From assembly GCA_017629595.1 (NCBI GenBank), contig JAGBWW010000025.1:1-33731 (forward strand): a stretch of 33,731 bases of DNA, written 5' to 3'. The notes below the pieces were generated by a model. The model saw only the letters and a list, made by a program, of their open reading frames with translations. It did no database searches and was not told the origin of the DNA. The position numbers were made by a program, and so were the translations under genes. Of this stretch, positions 14,401 to 22,166 are shown one piece after another. Each line of letters opens with the position of its first letter. The stretch's first letter is position 1. The DNA is from Clostridia bacterium (lineage in GTDB: Bacteria > Bacillota > Clostridia > Christensenellales > CAG-314).

Positions 14401-15174
14401 TTATATAATAAAAAGCACGATAGCCAACGCCGTCAAATAGACGGAGAACCATTTGTAATCGGCTTTTTGTATCAATTTAAGCAACAGTTTGATGGCAATA
14501 ATTCCCATAATTGCCGACGTTGCGACTGCCGTTGCAAGGTTGTACCAAGGAGTGCTTCCCAACAAAACAACGTCTTTTGGTTGAAGGGCTATTTTTACCA
14601 CTTGCAAAAGTAAGCTTCCCAAAATTACGGGTATAGACATCAAGAAAGAAAATTTTGCTACTTCTTCTTTTTCGCCTTTTGCAAAAACGCCTGCCGAAAT
14701 GGTGCAACCGCTTCTGCTAAGTCCGGGAATAACTGCCAATGCCTGACCAATACCCATAAAAATTGCAATTTTTGTGTTCACTTGATACGTTTTTTGTGTC
14801 CTTTTCGCCACGTATTGACAAACGAGCAAAACAACTGCCGTTGTCAAAAAAGTATATGGCAAAACTTTTGTCGAATACAAATATTTATCTAAAATATCGC
14901 TAAAAAGAAATCCAATAAGTCCGGCTGGAACGGATGCCACCACCCACAACAACAGTTTTTTTGGATTTTTAATCGTTTCAAAAACATACTTGTGAAGAAC
15001 GACGCTTACGGCAACCAACGTTCCCAAATGCAACAAAACGGACAGCAACAAGTTGCTTTCCACGTCAATATTTAACCATTGTTGCACCAAAAGCAAGTGG
15101 CCGGAACTGGATACGGGCAAAAATTCGGTTAGCCCTTGTACAGCGCCAAGCACCAACGCTTGCCAAAAATTCAT
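14401..15174 (-). CDS. uppP: Undecaprenyl-diphosphatase
   Basis: A 257-aa multi-helix membrane enzyme of the BacA/UppP family that dephosphorylates undecaprenyl diphosphate, recycling the lipid carrier for peptidoglycan and glycan export; overproduction is linked to bacitracin resistance. Signature one is QGLTEFLPVSSSGH (E17, 13-26) and signature two is PGLSRSGCT (150-158). The length is usual. The ribosome site GGGAG precedes the ATG. A consensus promoter with nested palindromes lies 32 bp upstream, suggesting regulated expression of uppP-glf. Confidence 0.97.
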   Translation of the reverse strand: MNFWQALVLGAVQGLTEFLPVSSSGHLLLVQQWLNIDVESNLLLSVLLHLGTLVAVSVVLHKYVFETIKNPKKLLLWVVASVPAGLIGFLFSDILDKYLYSTKVLPYTFLTTAVVLLVCQYVAKRTQKTYQVNTKIAIFMGIGQALAVIPGLSRSGCTISAGVFAKGEKEEVAKFSFLMSIPVILGSLLLQVVKIALQPKDVVLLGSTPWYNLATAVATSAIMGIIAIKLLLKLIQKADYKWFSVYLTALAIVLFII

Positions 15175-15206
15175 TTTTCTTCTCCCTGTTTGCTTTTTGT
15201 TTTATT

Positions 15207-15240
15207 ATTTTACCAAATATAGTTTGGTCGGTCAATGACC
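15207..15240 (-). promoter_or_regulatory. uppP: uppP-glf promoter with nested palindromes
   Basis: On the minus strand: TTGACC (15235-15230), 17-bp spacer, TAAAAT (15212-15207). The spacer holds ACCAAA-N5-TTTGGT (15212-15228), and GGTCA-A-TGACC (15230-15240) covers the -35 box. Both are perfect dyads and could be repressor sites. Confidence 0.7.
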
Positions 15241-15263
15241 TTTTTATTTTTACGTAATTAAAA

Positions 15264-15290
15264 AAGCGAAAATCTTTTTGATTTTCGCTT
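15264..15290 (-). terminator. dnaA terminator
   Basis: An 11-bp stem, AAGCGAAAATC/GATTTTCGCTT, with loop TTTTT starts 7 bp after the dnaA stop and is followed by a T run on the minus strand. Confidence 0.92.
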
Positions 15291-15297
15291 AGTTTTT

Positions 15298-16659
15298 CTA
15301 TCTTTTAAGAATTTTGTCCTTTATGTCTTTTACTTGGGCAGCAGTGTTGCTGTTTGTTTTTATTTGTTCGCTGATGATATCTCTTGCGTACATAATCGTC
15401 GTGTGATGTCTGCCACCAAAATAATCGCCAATTGATTCCAAAGGAATGGGCAACAATTCTCTTGCCAAGTACATTGCAATTTGTCTGGGGAAAGCAATTT
15501 CTTTGTTTTTCTTTTTGCTTACCATCATTTCTTTTGTGATACGGAAATATTCACACGTTGCTTCGACAATTTTGTCTATGGACAAAATTTCTTTTTGATT
15601 GTCGCCATAGTCTTCCAAAGCTTGCCAAACAACCGACATATCGTTGTAATCTCCGCCAACCAACATTGCTTGTGAAATGATACGATTGAGCAAACCTTCC
15701 ATTTCTCTTACGTTTGTTTTGCAACGATCGGCAATAATGCGCAAAACGTCCATGGAAACTTGTGCATGGAAATTGATGGCTTTCTTTTGCAAAATGGCAA
15801 TTCTTGTTTCAAAATCGGGGGGATTGATGCTGGAAATGACACCCATTGCAAAACGTGTGCGCAATCTTTCTTCAATATTTATTTCTTTGGGGGGTCTGTC
15901 CGAGCAAATGACAAGTTGTTTGTTTGCCATATACAAATCGTTGAAAGTGTGGAAAAACTCTTCCAAAGTAACTTCGGTGTTTGCCAAAAATTGAATATCG
16001 TCAATCATCAAAAGGTCAACGCTACGATATTTGTTTCTAAATTTTTTGGTTGCGTCGGGATCTTTTGCTCCTGCACGGACGGCTTCAATAAGTTCATTTG
16101 TAAACTTTTCGCTCGTTGTGTAAATGGTTTTCTTTTCGGGATGATGCTTTTTAACGTAGTTGCCAATTGCGTGCAAAAGGTGAGTTTTACCCAACCCTAC
16201 ACCACTGTGAATAAACAAAGGATTATATTTTCCACCAGGAGCTTCGGCAACTGCTTTACAAACGGCTGCTGCGTGTTGGTTGCTTTTGCCAACGATAAAA
16301 TTGTCAAACGTATAATTTTCTACAAAGGTGGTTTGTTCAATACTGTCCAAAAAGTTTTCTTTTGAAACGGGAACGTCCACTTCTTTTTCAATTTTTTCAA
16401 TATCAGCCAATTCTTTTTCCAACAATACTTTTACGTCGGTAATGGTAGGGAAAATTGTTGACGTTGCAAGTTTGAGCAACTCTTTATAGTTTTCGTTTAC
16501 AAGTCTTTTTAATGCAGGTGTTTGAGCAAGCAAAATAAAGGTGTCGTTGTAAACACCAACGGGTTCCAAATTGCTGATATATACGTCGTATGCAAGGGTG
16601 GAAACTTTGCTTTGAACTTCAATCAAAACGTTGTTCCATAATTGGTTTAATTTAATCAT
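15298..16659 (-). CDS. dnaA: Chromosomal replication initiator DnaA
   Basis: A 453-aa replication initiator. Domain I (1-80) and a short linker precede the AAA+ domain with Walker A GVGLGKT (153-159), Walker B LLMIDD (216-221) and the sensor region around RLRTRF (265-270). Domain IV ends with GGRHHTTIMYA (415-425). The DnaA signature there is normally GRDHTT; the Asp (D433 of E. coli, a DNA contact) is replaced by His418. The start at 16659 has CGAGGA 8 nt upstream; a longer frame is open but has no such site and crosses the promoter. The gene ends in TAG and is transcribed away from dnaN, the reverse of the usual arrangement. Confidence 0.97.
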   Translation of the reverse strand: MIKLNQLWNNVLIEVQSKVSTLAYDVYISNLEPVGVYNDTFILLAQTPALKRLVNENYKELLKLATSTIFPTITDVKVLLEKELADIEKIEKEVDVPVSKENFLDSIEQTTFVENYTFDNFIVGKSNQHAAAVCKAVAEAPGGKYNPLFIHSGVGLGKTHLLHAIGNYVKKHHPEKKTIYTTSEKFTNELIEAVRAGAKDPDATKKFRNKYRSVDLLMIDDIQFLANTEVTLEEFFHTFNDLYMANKQLVICSDRPPKEINIEERLRTRFAMGVISSINPPDFETRIAILQKKAINFHAQVSMDVLRIIADRCKTNVREMEGLLNRIISQAMLVGGDYNDMSVVWQALEDYGDNQKEILSIDKIVEATCEYFRITKEMMVSKKKNKEIAFPRQIAMYLARELLPIPLESIGDYFGGRHHTTIMYARDIISEQIKTNSNTAAQVKDIKDKILKR

Positions 16660-16677
16660 TTGTTTTTCCTCGCCTAT

Positions 16678-16705
16678 ATTATACACTAAAAAACTCATTT
16701 TGCAA
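16678..16705 (-). promoter_or_regulatory. dnaA: Promoter of dnaA
   Basis: On the minus strand: TTGCAA, 16-bp spacer, perfect TATAAT. The predicted RNA starts only a few bases before the ribosome site, giving a very short leader. Confidence 0.65.
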
Positions 16706-17003
16706 GTATTTTTATTTATACTGCATTTTTCATTGTTTTGGTGTATTTTGGAGTATAAAAACAAAGAAAACTCTTGATTTTTTCTTTTGTTTTCTTTATA
16801 ATAAATACAAGAGTTTGAACAAGAAAAACAAGTGATTTTTGTGTATAAAAACGAGTTTTCCACAAAACTTATCCACACAAATTATGTCTAAAATAAAACT
16901 ACATTTTGTAGTTTGTGTTTGGATAAAAATCTATATATTGAGTTTTTGGTTAAAAACACTCCACTTTTGCACAAACTCACACAAACTACTACTACCACTA
17001 CCT
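16706..17003. other. Probable oriC between divergent dnaA and dnaN
   Basis: AT-rich, gene-free DNA. DnaA boxes: TTATCCACA at 16869-16877 (+, perfect), TTATACACA at 16840-16848 (-, matches TTATNCACA), and one-mismatch boxes TTTTCCACA 16856-16864 (+), TTATCCAAA 16918-16926 (-) and TTTTGCACA 16965-16973 (+). A 9-bp inverted repeat AAACTCTTG/CAAGAGTTT (16768-16776 and 16808-16816) and a direct repeat GTATAAAAAC (16753 and 16843) are also present. Gene direction flips here. Position between dnaA and dnaN, box clustering and base composition together support an origin. Confidence 0.8.
16986..17000. other. Candidate DnaA-trio element
   Basis: Plus strand CTA CTA CTA CCA CTA; the lower strand read 3' to 5' is GAT GAT GAT GGT GAT. 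DnaA-trios (3'-GAT-5' repeats next to DnaA boxes) form the strand-opening element of B. subtilis oriC. This run follows the box-like TTTTGCACA by 12 bp and precedes an AT-rich stretch on the dnaN side, the same polarity as in B. subtilis. Confidence 0.55.
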
Positions 17004-17044
17004 TTGAAATTGTTAATAACAATCGTCAACAAACGGAGGACTCT

Positions 17045-18151
17045 ATGAAAATTATCGTCAACGGATTGGATTTCAACTCAGCAGTAACTTCTGTATCAAA
17101 AGCATTGCCTCAAAAAGAATTTTCTCCCATCTTGGAAGGAATTAAAATTGTTGCTCACGACGACAAAGTTGTTTTATTTGCATCCGACACAGATTTATCC
17201 ATTGAAAAAACAATTTCTGCAAGAGTTGAAGAAGACGGCGAAATTTTGGTACCCGGCAAACTTTTGACCGACTACATCAGAAATATTGCCGATTCCAACG
17301 ATATTATTCTCACTTGCGAAGACGACAACAAACTCACAATCACTTATGCAAGAAGCGAATGTAATATCCAATGTTTGCCTTTTGAAGAATATCCCGAAAA
17401 GGAAGCAATTGATAAATCAAGTTATTTTGTAACGACACAAAAAAATCTTAAAGACATTGTTTCAAAAGTAATTTTCTCCGTTGCAACGGAAGACACAAGA
17501 CCAATTCTCAAAGGTATCTTTATTGAAGCAAAAGAATACACACTTTCCGCAGTAGCAACAGACGGTTACCGTTTTGCAAAATGCAACAAACCTTTGGAAG
17601 AAAGAAACGACGGTTTGTCGGCAATTATTCCTGCAAGAAGTCTTAACGAACTTTCCAAAATGCTTTCCGACGATGATGATTTGGTAAAGGTTTATATTGA
17701 AAAGAACTATATGTCTGTTGATTTGCCCGGCACAACGTTGTCTGCAAGACTTTTCACCGAAGGACAATATATCAGTTACGAAAACCTTATTCCCAAAGAA
17801 TTTGTAACGACGGTTGTAGCAAACAAAGAAATTGTAGAAAAATCTTTGCAAACGGCAGCAATTATGTCTCGTGGTGACAAAAACAATTTGGTTTCTTTTG
17901 ACATTGAAGAATACACAATGCTCATCACTTCTTCCAGCGAAGTAGGTAAAATCAAAGAAAGTGTTTCCATTTCCTTAAAAGGTAAAGATATTAAATGCAG
18001 TTACAACCAAAAGTACATTTTGGATTGTTTGAAAGGTATGGATTGTGATGCAATCAAAATGGAATTTACACAACACGCAAACTGTGTAATCACAATGAAC
18101 GGCAGTGACGAAGCATTGTACTTCATTTTGCCCGTAAGAACCTACGCATAA
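17045..18151 (+). CDS. dnaN: DNA polymerase III subunit beta (sliding clamp)
   Basis: A 368-aa sliding clamp that tethers the replicative polymerase to DNA. The N-terminus MKIIVNGLDFNSAVTSVSKAL, the DLSIEKTISA segment, VATDGYRFAKC in the middle domain, and the end ALYFILPVRTYA (the family ends in LP.R) are all typical. The length is normal. The ATG at 17045 has GGAGG 6 nt upstream. It is divergent from dnaA across the origin and followed by its own terminator, so it is a single-gene unit, unlike the common dnaA-dnaN operon. Confidence 0.97.
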   Translation: MKIIVNGLDFNSAVTSVSKALPQKEFSPILEGIKIVAHDDKVVLFASDTDLSIEKTISARVEEDGEILVPGKLLTDYIRNIADSNDIILTCEDDNKLTITYARSECNIQCLPFEEYPEKEAIDKSSYFVTTQKNLKDIVSKVIFSVATEDTRPILKGIFIEAKEYTLSAVATDGYRFAKCNKPLEERNDGLSAIIPARSLNELSKMLSDDDDLVKVYIEKNYMSVDLPGTTLSARLFTEGQYISYENLIPKEFVTTVVANKEIVEKSLQTAAIMSRGDKNNLVSFDIEEYTMLITSSSEVGKIKESVSISLKGKDIKCSYNQKYILDCLKGMDCDAIKMEFTQHANCVITMNGSDEALYFILPVRTYA

Positions 18152-18177
18152 ACCGAAATCTAAAAAACATAAAAATA

Positions 18178-18208
18178 AAGAGCAAGAAAAAAAATCTTGC
18201 TCTTTTTA
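18178..18208 (+). terminator. dnaN terminator
   Basis: A 10-bp stem, AAGAGCAAGA/TCTTGCTCTT, with an all-A loop and a T run, 27 bp past the stop. Confidence 0.9.
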
Positions 18209-18464
18209 TTAACAAAAAAAATGGATTATCAAATATTTTATTTAAAAAACAATACTATTAAAGAATCCTATTTTGGCTGGATGTATAAAGAAAAAAATAT
18301 TTTGAGGGTTAATAAAGTTGTAAATAAATTGGAAAATTTTGTTTACAGTGTTAACTTAATAATTCAAGAAAAAAGTTAAAAAAATAAAATATTTTTAAAA
18401 TTGTAAACAGGATAAGATGAACTATACCCTACAATACAATAAAACAACAAACTAAATTAAAAGT
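18209..18464. other. AT-rich gap with no recognised gene
   Basis: Very AT-rich DNA between the dnaN terminator and the next hairpin. A 52-codon frame (18221-18379) has no ribosome site and unusual codon use, so I do not call it. A weak promoter (TTGTAA at 18401, 16 bp, TATACC at 18423) could make a short RNA ending at the hairpin at 18465. Confidence 0.4.
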
Positions 18465-18500
18465 GGTGTGCTTAGTATCTAAGCACACCCTTTATTTTTT
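18465..18500 (+). terminator. Orphan terminator hairpin
   Basis: An 11-bp perfect stem, GGTGTGCTTAG/CTAAGCACACC, with loop TAT and then a T-rich tail (TTTATTTTTTT). No gene ends nearby, since dnaN already has a terminator, so it may end a short non-coding transcript. The core is shared with the hairpins at 1323 and 13235. Confidence 0.75.
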
Positions 18501-18505
18501 TACCC

Positions 18506-18534
18506 TTGACAACCGATTTTTCTCAATATATAAT
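18506..18534 (+). promoter_or_regulatory. Perfect consensus sigma-A promoter
   Basis: TTGACA, 17-bp spacer, TATAAT: a full match to consensus, the best in the window. It is followed within 50 bp by an intrinsic terminator and not by a gene. Confidence 0.85.
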
Positions 18535-18540
18535 TTAAAC

Positions 18541-18606
18541 ACCTACCAATACGACAACCGAGGCAACTGCACAAAAACAAAAGCGCCGATACTTGGCGCT
18601 TTTTTA
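18541..18606 (+). ncRNA. Possible ~66-nt small RNA
   Basis: The stretch from the predicted start of the consensus promoter to a 7-bp GC-rich terminator stem (AAGCGCC/GGCGCTT, 18581-18601, loop GATACTT, T run to 18605). It has no ATG and no open frame with a ribosome site. It could be a small RNA, or an attenuated leader of argS, but argS has its own promoter after the terminator. It does not match a family I know. Confidence 0.5.
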
Positions 18607-18631
18607 TTGCAAATGGAAAAGGTGCATTTGC

Positions 18632-18660
18632 TTTACATTTTACCCCTTTGCCTTTATAAT
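18632..18660 (+). promoter_or_regulatory. argS: argS promoter, leaderless arrangement
   Basis: TTTACA, 17-bp spacer, perfect TATAAT. The -10 box ends only 8 nt before the argS ATG, so RNA should start at or within a few bases of the start codon. There is no Shine-Dalgarno. Confidence 0.7.
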
Positions 18661-18668
18661 TACCTATT

Positions 18669-20357
18669 ATGATTGATTTTAAATTAGAAATTGTTAAATT
18701 ATTAAAAGTTGACCTTCCTCAAGAAGAAATATATTCCTTGCTCAGCAAAACTGCTGACGAATCTTTTGGCGACTACACGTTCCCTTGCTTCAAGTTGGCA
18801 AAAAGTTTGAGAAAAAGCCCCGTTGCAATTGCCCAAGACTTGGCAAACGAATTTCCTTGCGACGGCATTGTAAGCAAAGTAGAAGCCAAAAACGGTTATC
18901 TCAACTTCTATTTGGACAAAGTTTCTGCCCAAGCAGACATTCTTAGAAATATTGAAAGCGCAGGCTCAACTTACGGCGAAAGCAACGTGGGTCAAGGCAA
19001 AACCATTTGCATTGACTATTCTTCGGTGAACATTGCAAAGCCTTTCCATATCGGTCACCTTTACACAACGGCAATCGGTAGCAGTTTGTACAAACTTTAC
19101 AAAGCGCTTGGCTACAATGTTGTCGGTATCAACCACTTGGGCGATTGGGGTACACAATTCGGTAAACTTATCGTCGCATACAAATTGTGGGGCGATGACG
19201 ACAAAATTGCAAAGGGTGGCACACACGCCTTGCAAGAAATTTACGTCAAATTTCACCAAGAAGCCGAAAACAACCCTCAATTGGAAGACCAAGCAAGACA
19301 ATGGTTTGCCAAAATTGAAAAGGGCGATCAAGAAGCAATGCGTCTTTTTGAACTTTTCAAGGGTATCACTTTGGAAGAAGTCAAAAAGATTTACACACGC
19401 TTAAACGTTCAGTTTGACAGTTGGGCAGGCGAAAGTTTTTACAACGACAAAATGCAACCTGTCGTAGATTTGTTGAAAGACAAAAACTTGCTCAAAGAAG
19501 ACAACGGCGCACAAATTGTTGACCTTTCCGATTACAACATGTCTCCTTGCCTCATTTTGAAATCGGATGGCTCCACGTTGTACGCAACAAGAGATTTGGC
19601 AGCAGCAGTCTATAGAAAGCAAACGTACGATTTTGATAAATGTTTGTACGTTGTTGCATACCAACAAAGTTTGCACTTCAAACAATTTTTCAAAGTTTTG
19701 GAATTGGCAGGTTTTGATTGGCACAAAGATATGGTTCACGTTTCCTACGGTTTGGTGTCTTTGGAAGAAGGCGCAATGTCCACAAGAAAGGGCAACACCG
19801 TTTGGTTGGACGACGTTTTGAACAAAAGTTGTGCAAAAGCCTTGCAAATCATCAACGAAAAGAACAGTTCTTTGGAAAACAAAGAAGCCGTTGCCGAAGC
19901 AGTTGGCTCAGGCGCAGTAGTGTTCTCTGCATTGCAAAATGCAAAAATAAAAGACGTTGTTTTCTCCTACGACAAAATGCTCAACTTTGACGGAGAAACC
20001 TGTCCTTATTTGCAATATACACACGCCAGATGCAATTCCGTTTTGGCAAAAGCCCCCACCCTCAACGTTCCCGTTGACTATTCTGCATTAGACAATGCCG
20101 AAAGTTGGACTTTGGTAAAACTTTTGAACAGTTTTGAAGAAACCATTGCCACATCAGCCACAAAATACGAACCTTGCCTTTTGTCCAAATATCTCATTGA
20201 TACGGCACAAGCTTTCAACAAGTTCTATTTTGAACACAGAATTTTGACGGACAACGCCAACAAAACGGTGGCATTGTTGCAAGTGGTAAAAAGCACTCAA
20301 AAAGTGCTTAAAAAAGGTTTGGCACTTTTGGGCATTGCAACTCCCGAAAAAATGTAA
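18669..20357 (+). CDS. argS: Arginyl-tRNA synthetase
   Basis: A 562-aa class I enzyme charging tRNA-Arg. The N-terminal additional domain (1-90, with FGDYTFPCFKLAK) is followed by the HIGH motif (127-130, in NIAKPFHIGHLYTT) and the KMSKS-equivalent MSTRKG (369-374). The C-terminal DALR anticodon-binding domain holds the YLIDTAQAFNKFYFEHRIL segment. The length is normal. The ATG at 18669 is fixed by the conserved N-terminal domain, yet no ribosome site precedes it and a -10 box lies 8 nt upstream, so translation is probably from a leaderless mRNA. A terminator follows. Confidence 0.97.
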   Translation: MIDFKLEIVKLLKVDLPQEEIYSLLSKTADESFGDYTFPCFKLAKSLRKSPVAIAQDLANEFPCDGIVSKVEAKNGYLNFYLDKVSAQADILRNIESAGSTYGESNVGQGKTICIDYSSVNIAKPFHIGHLYTTAIGSSLYKLYKALGYNVVGINHLGDWGTQFGKLIVAYKLWGDDDKIAKGGTHALQEIYVKFHQEAENNPQLEDQARQWFAKIEKGDQEAMRLFELFKGITLEEVKKIYTRLNVQFDSWAGESFYNDKMQPVVDLLKDKNLLKEDNGAQIVDLSDYNMSPCLILKSDGSTLYATRDLAAAVYRKQTYDFDKCLYVVAYQQSLHFKQFFKVLELAGFDWHKDMVHVSYGLVSLEEGAMSTRKGNTVWLDDVLNKSCAKALQIINEKNSSLENKEAVAEAVGSGAVVFSALQNAKIKDVVFSYDKMLNFDGETCPYLQYTHARCNSVLAKAPTLNVPVDYSALDNAESWTLVKLLNSFEETIATSATKYEPCLLSKYLIDTAQAFNKFYFEHRILTDNANKTVALLQVVKSTQKVLKKGLALLGIATPEKM

Positions 20358-20372
20358 CACAAAACAAAAGAC

Positions 20373-20406
20373 AAAGGCAGGAACGTAAAATTCGTCCTGC
20401 CCTTTT
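20373..20406 (+). terminator. argS terminator
   Basis: A 7-bp stem, GGCAGGA/TCCTGCC, extended by CG pairing across a bulge and by A/T ends (AAA...TTTT), with a T-rich tail. It lies 15 bp past the argS stop. Confidence 0.75.
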
Positions 20407-20426
20407 AATTTTTCAATAGAGAGAAA

Positions 20427-22166
20427 ATGAAATTATTTAAAAACAACAAAGTGCTTTCCATCGTGTTTTCTCGCAAAAAGTTGGTATTCTCCCTTGCCAT
20501 AAGTTATCTTTTGTCGGCATTGGCGACGTTGACCATGCCTTATTTGATGAGCGAAATGGTGGAAGCAATAGAATTTTTCCCCCAAACGGAAAGACACATT
20601 TACGTTTTGGCTGTGGCAATGGCGTTGTCGGCATTGCTCATTTTGGGTTGCGCAATTTTCAATCAATGGGCAGCAACAAAAATGGCAACTTCCGTCGTTG
20701 CCGATTTGCAAAAGGAAATTTTCCAAAAGGTAAACAGTTTGTCTTTTGACGAATTTTCCGCCATTGGCACAAGCAGTTTGCTTACACGAAGCACAGAAGA
20801 TGCAGGTTTTATTCGTGAGTCTGCAGCGGAAATCGTATATGCGTGCATTGCCGTCCCCACCTATTTTATCGGTGGCGTAATCATGTCCTTTTTGACAGAT
20901 TGGACGTTGGCGCTTATCGTTTTGGCGTTTTGTCCGTTGGTATTGTTGTTTACACAACTTGTTACCAAAAACATTTGGCAAGTTTGGGAAACGGCAGACG
21001 TTTTGACGGACGAACAAAACCGCATTGTCCGTGAACGTCTTTCGGGCGTTAGAGTTGTGCGCGCTTTCAACCGTGACGAACACGAACACAAACGCGCCGA
21101 AAACGCAACGCTCAAGATGAATTGGCAATATTTCAAAGGCAACACGCGTGGTGGTTTGGTTTCGCCCATTGCAACCTTGTTGCTTAACGTTGCCGTGGTA
21201 CTTATCGTTTACATATCCAAAGTTCGCATTGACAACGGAACAAGCAATCACCCCGAAAGTGTAATTGCCGTGGTGCAATACATTGCCTATATTGTCAATG
21301 CCGTCATCATGTTGTCTTGGACAATGGTAATGTTGCCTCACGTCAAAGTTGCCATAAGACGCATAAACACCGTTTTAGACTTGCAAGGAGGCCTTGACGG
21401 AGAGTCAAGTGGTAAAAAGTTGGACGGAACGGTTGAAATGAAAGACGTTTGTTTTAGATACGACGGCGCAAAAAAAGATACGTTAAACAACGTGAATTTT
21501 TCTGTTAAATCGGGGAAAACGGCAGCAATCATTGGTGGCACGGGTTGTGGCAAAAGTGCAATTACAAAGGTTTTGATGGCGTTTTATCCTGTGCGAAGTG
21601 GCTCCATAAGTTTGGGTGGCGAAGACTATTCAACTTTGTCTAACGCAACGGTTAGAGACAACGTTTCCGTTGCTCTTCAAAACGCAATGATTTTTGAAGG
21701 CACAGTCAAAGAAAATATTCAAATGGGCAATCCCAATGCCACTGAAGAACAAATTGTGGAAGTGGCAAAAATTGCTCAAATTCACGATTTCATTATGACT
21801 TGCCCCGACCAATACAACTACCAACTTAAACAAGCAGGCACCAACCTTTCGGGTGGTCAAAAACAAAGATTGAATATTGCTCGTACCATTTTGAAAGATG
21901 CTTCCGTCTATATTTTTGACGACAGCTTTTCGGCATTAGACTTTTTGACCGAGAAAAACTTGCGTACTGCGCTCAACAAATATTTAAAGGGCAAAACTCA
22001 AATTATAATCACTCAAAGAGCCTCCACGGCAATGAAATGCGACGTAATTTACGTTATGGACAAGGGGGAAATTGTGGGCGTTGGCACTCACGACAGCCTT
22101 GTGAAAGATTGCAAAATCTACAAAGAAATTTGTCAATCCCAACTTTCGGGAGGTGACGTCTTATGA
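20427..22166 (+). CDS. ABC exporter half-transporter, degenerate ATPase site
   Basis: A 579-aa membrane-ATPase half-transporter: six-helix exporter domain (about 15-315) then an ATPase domain. Walker A is GGTGCGKS (370-377) and the signature LSGGQ (474-478) is intact. The Walker B catalytic Glu is Asp (IFDD, D499) and the switch His is Gln (Q530 in IIITQR). These changes mark the subunit with the non-hydrolysing site in heterodimeric exporters such as TM287/288 or BmrCD. Its partner is the next gene, which its TGA overlaps (ATGA). The substrate is unknown, probably a drug, lipid or peptide. The ribosome site GAGAG is weak. Confidence 0.93.
   Translation: MKLFKNNKVLSIVFSRKKLVFSLAISYLLSALATLTMPYLMSEMVEAIEFFPQTERHIYVLAVAMALSALLILGCAIFNQWAATKMATSVVADLQKEIFQKVNSLSFDEFSAIGTSSLLTRSTEDAGFIRESAAEIVYACIAVPTYFIGGVIMSFLTDWTLALIVLAFCPLVLLFTQLVTKNIWQVWETADVLTDEQNRIVRERLSGVRVVRAFNRDEHEHKRAENATLKMNWQYFKGNTRGGLVSPIATLLLNVAVVLIVYISKVRIDNGTSNHPESVIAVVQYIAYIVNAVIMLSWTMVMLPHVKVAIRRINTVLDLQGGLDGESSGKKLDGTVEMKDVCFRYDGAKKDTLNNVNFSVKSGKTAAIIGGTGCGKSAITKVLMAFYPVRSGSISLGGEDYSTLSNATVRDNVSVALQNAMIFEGTVKENIQMGNPNATEEQIVEVAKIAQIHDFIMTCPDQYNYQLKQAGTNLSGGQKQRLNIARTILKDASVYIFDDSFSALDFLTEKNLRTALNKYLKGKTQIIITQRASTAMKCDVIYVMDKGEIVGVGTHDSLVKDCKIYKEICQSQLSGGDVL

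Noticed and set aside
16660-16878. Longer DnaA N-terminus
   Set aside because: It would include the dnaA promoter and part of the DnaA-box region, and lacks a ribosome site.
18221-18379. 52-codon open frame between dnaN and argS
   Set aside because: No ribosome site, very AT-rich codons unlike the TTG-rich neighbours, and no recognisable protein feature.
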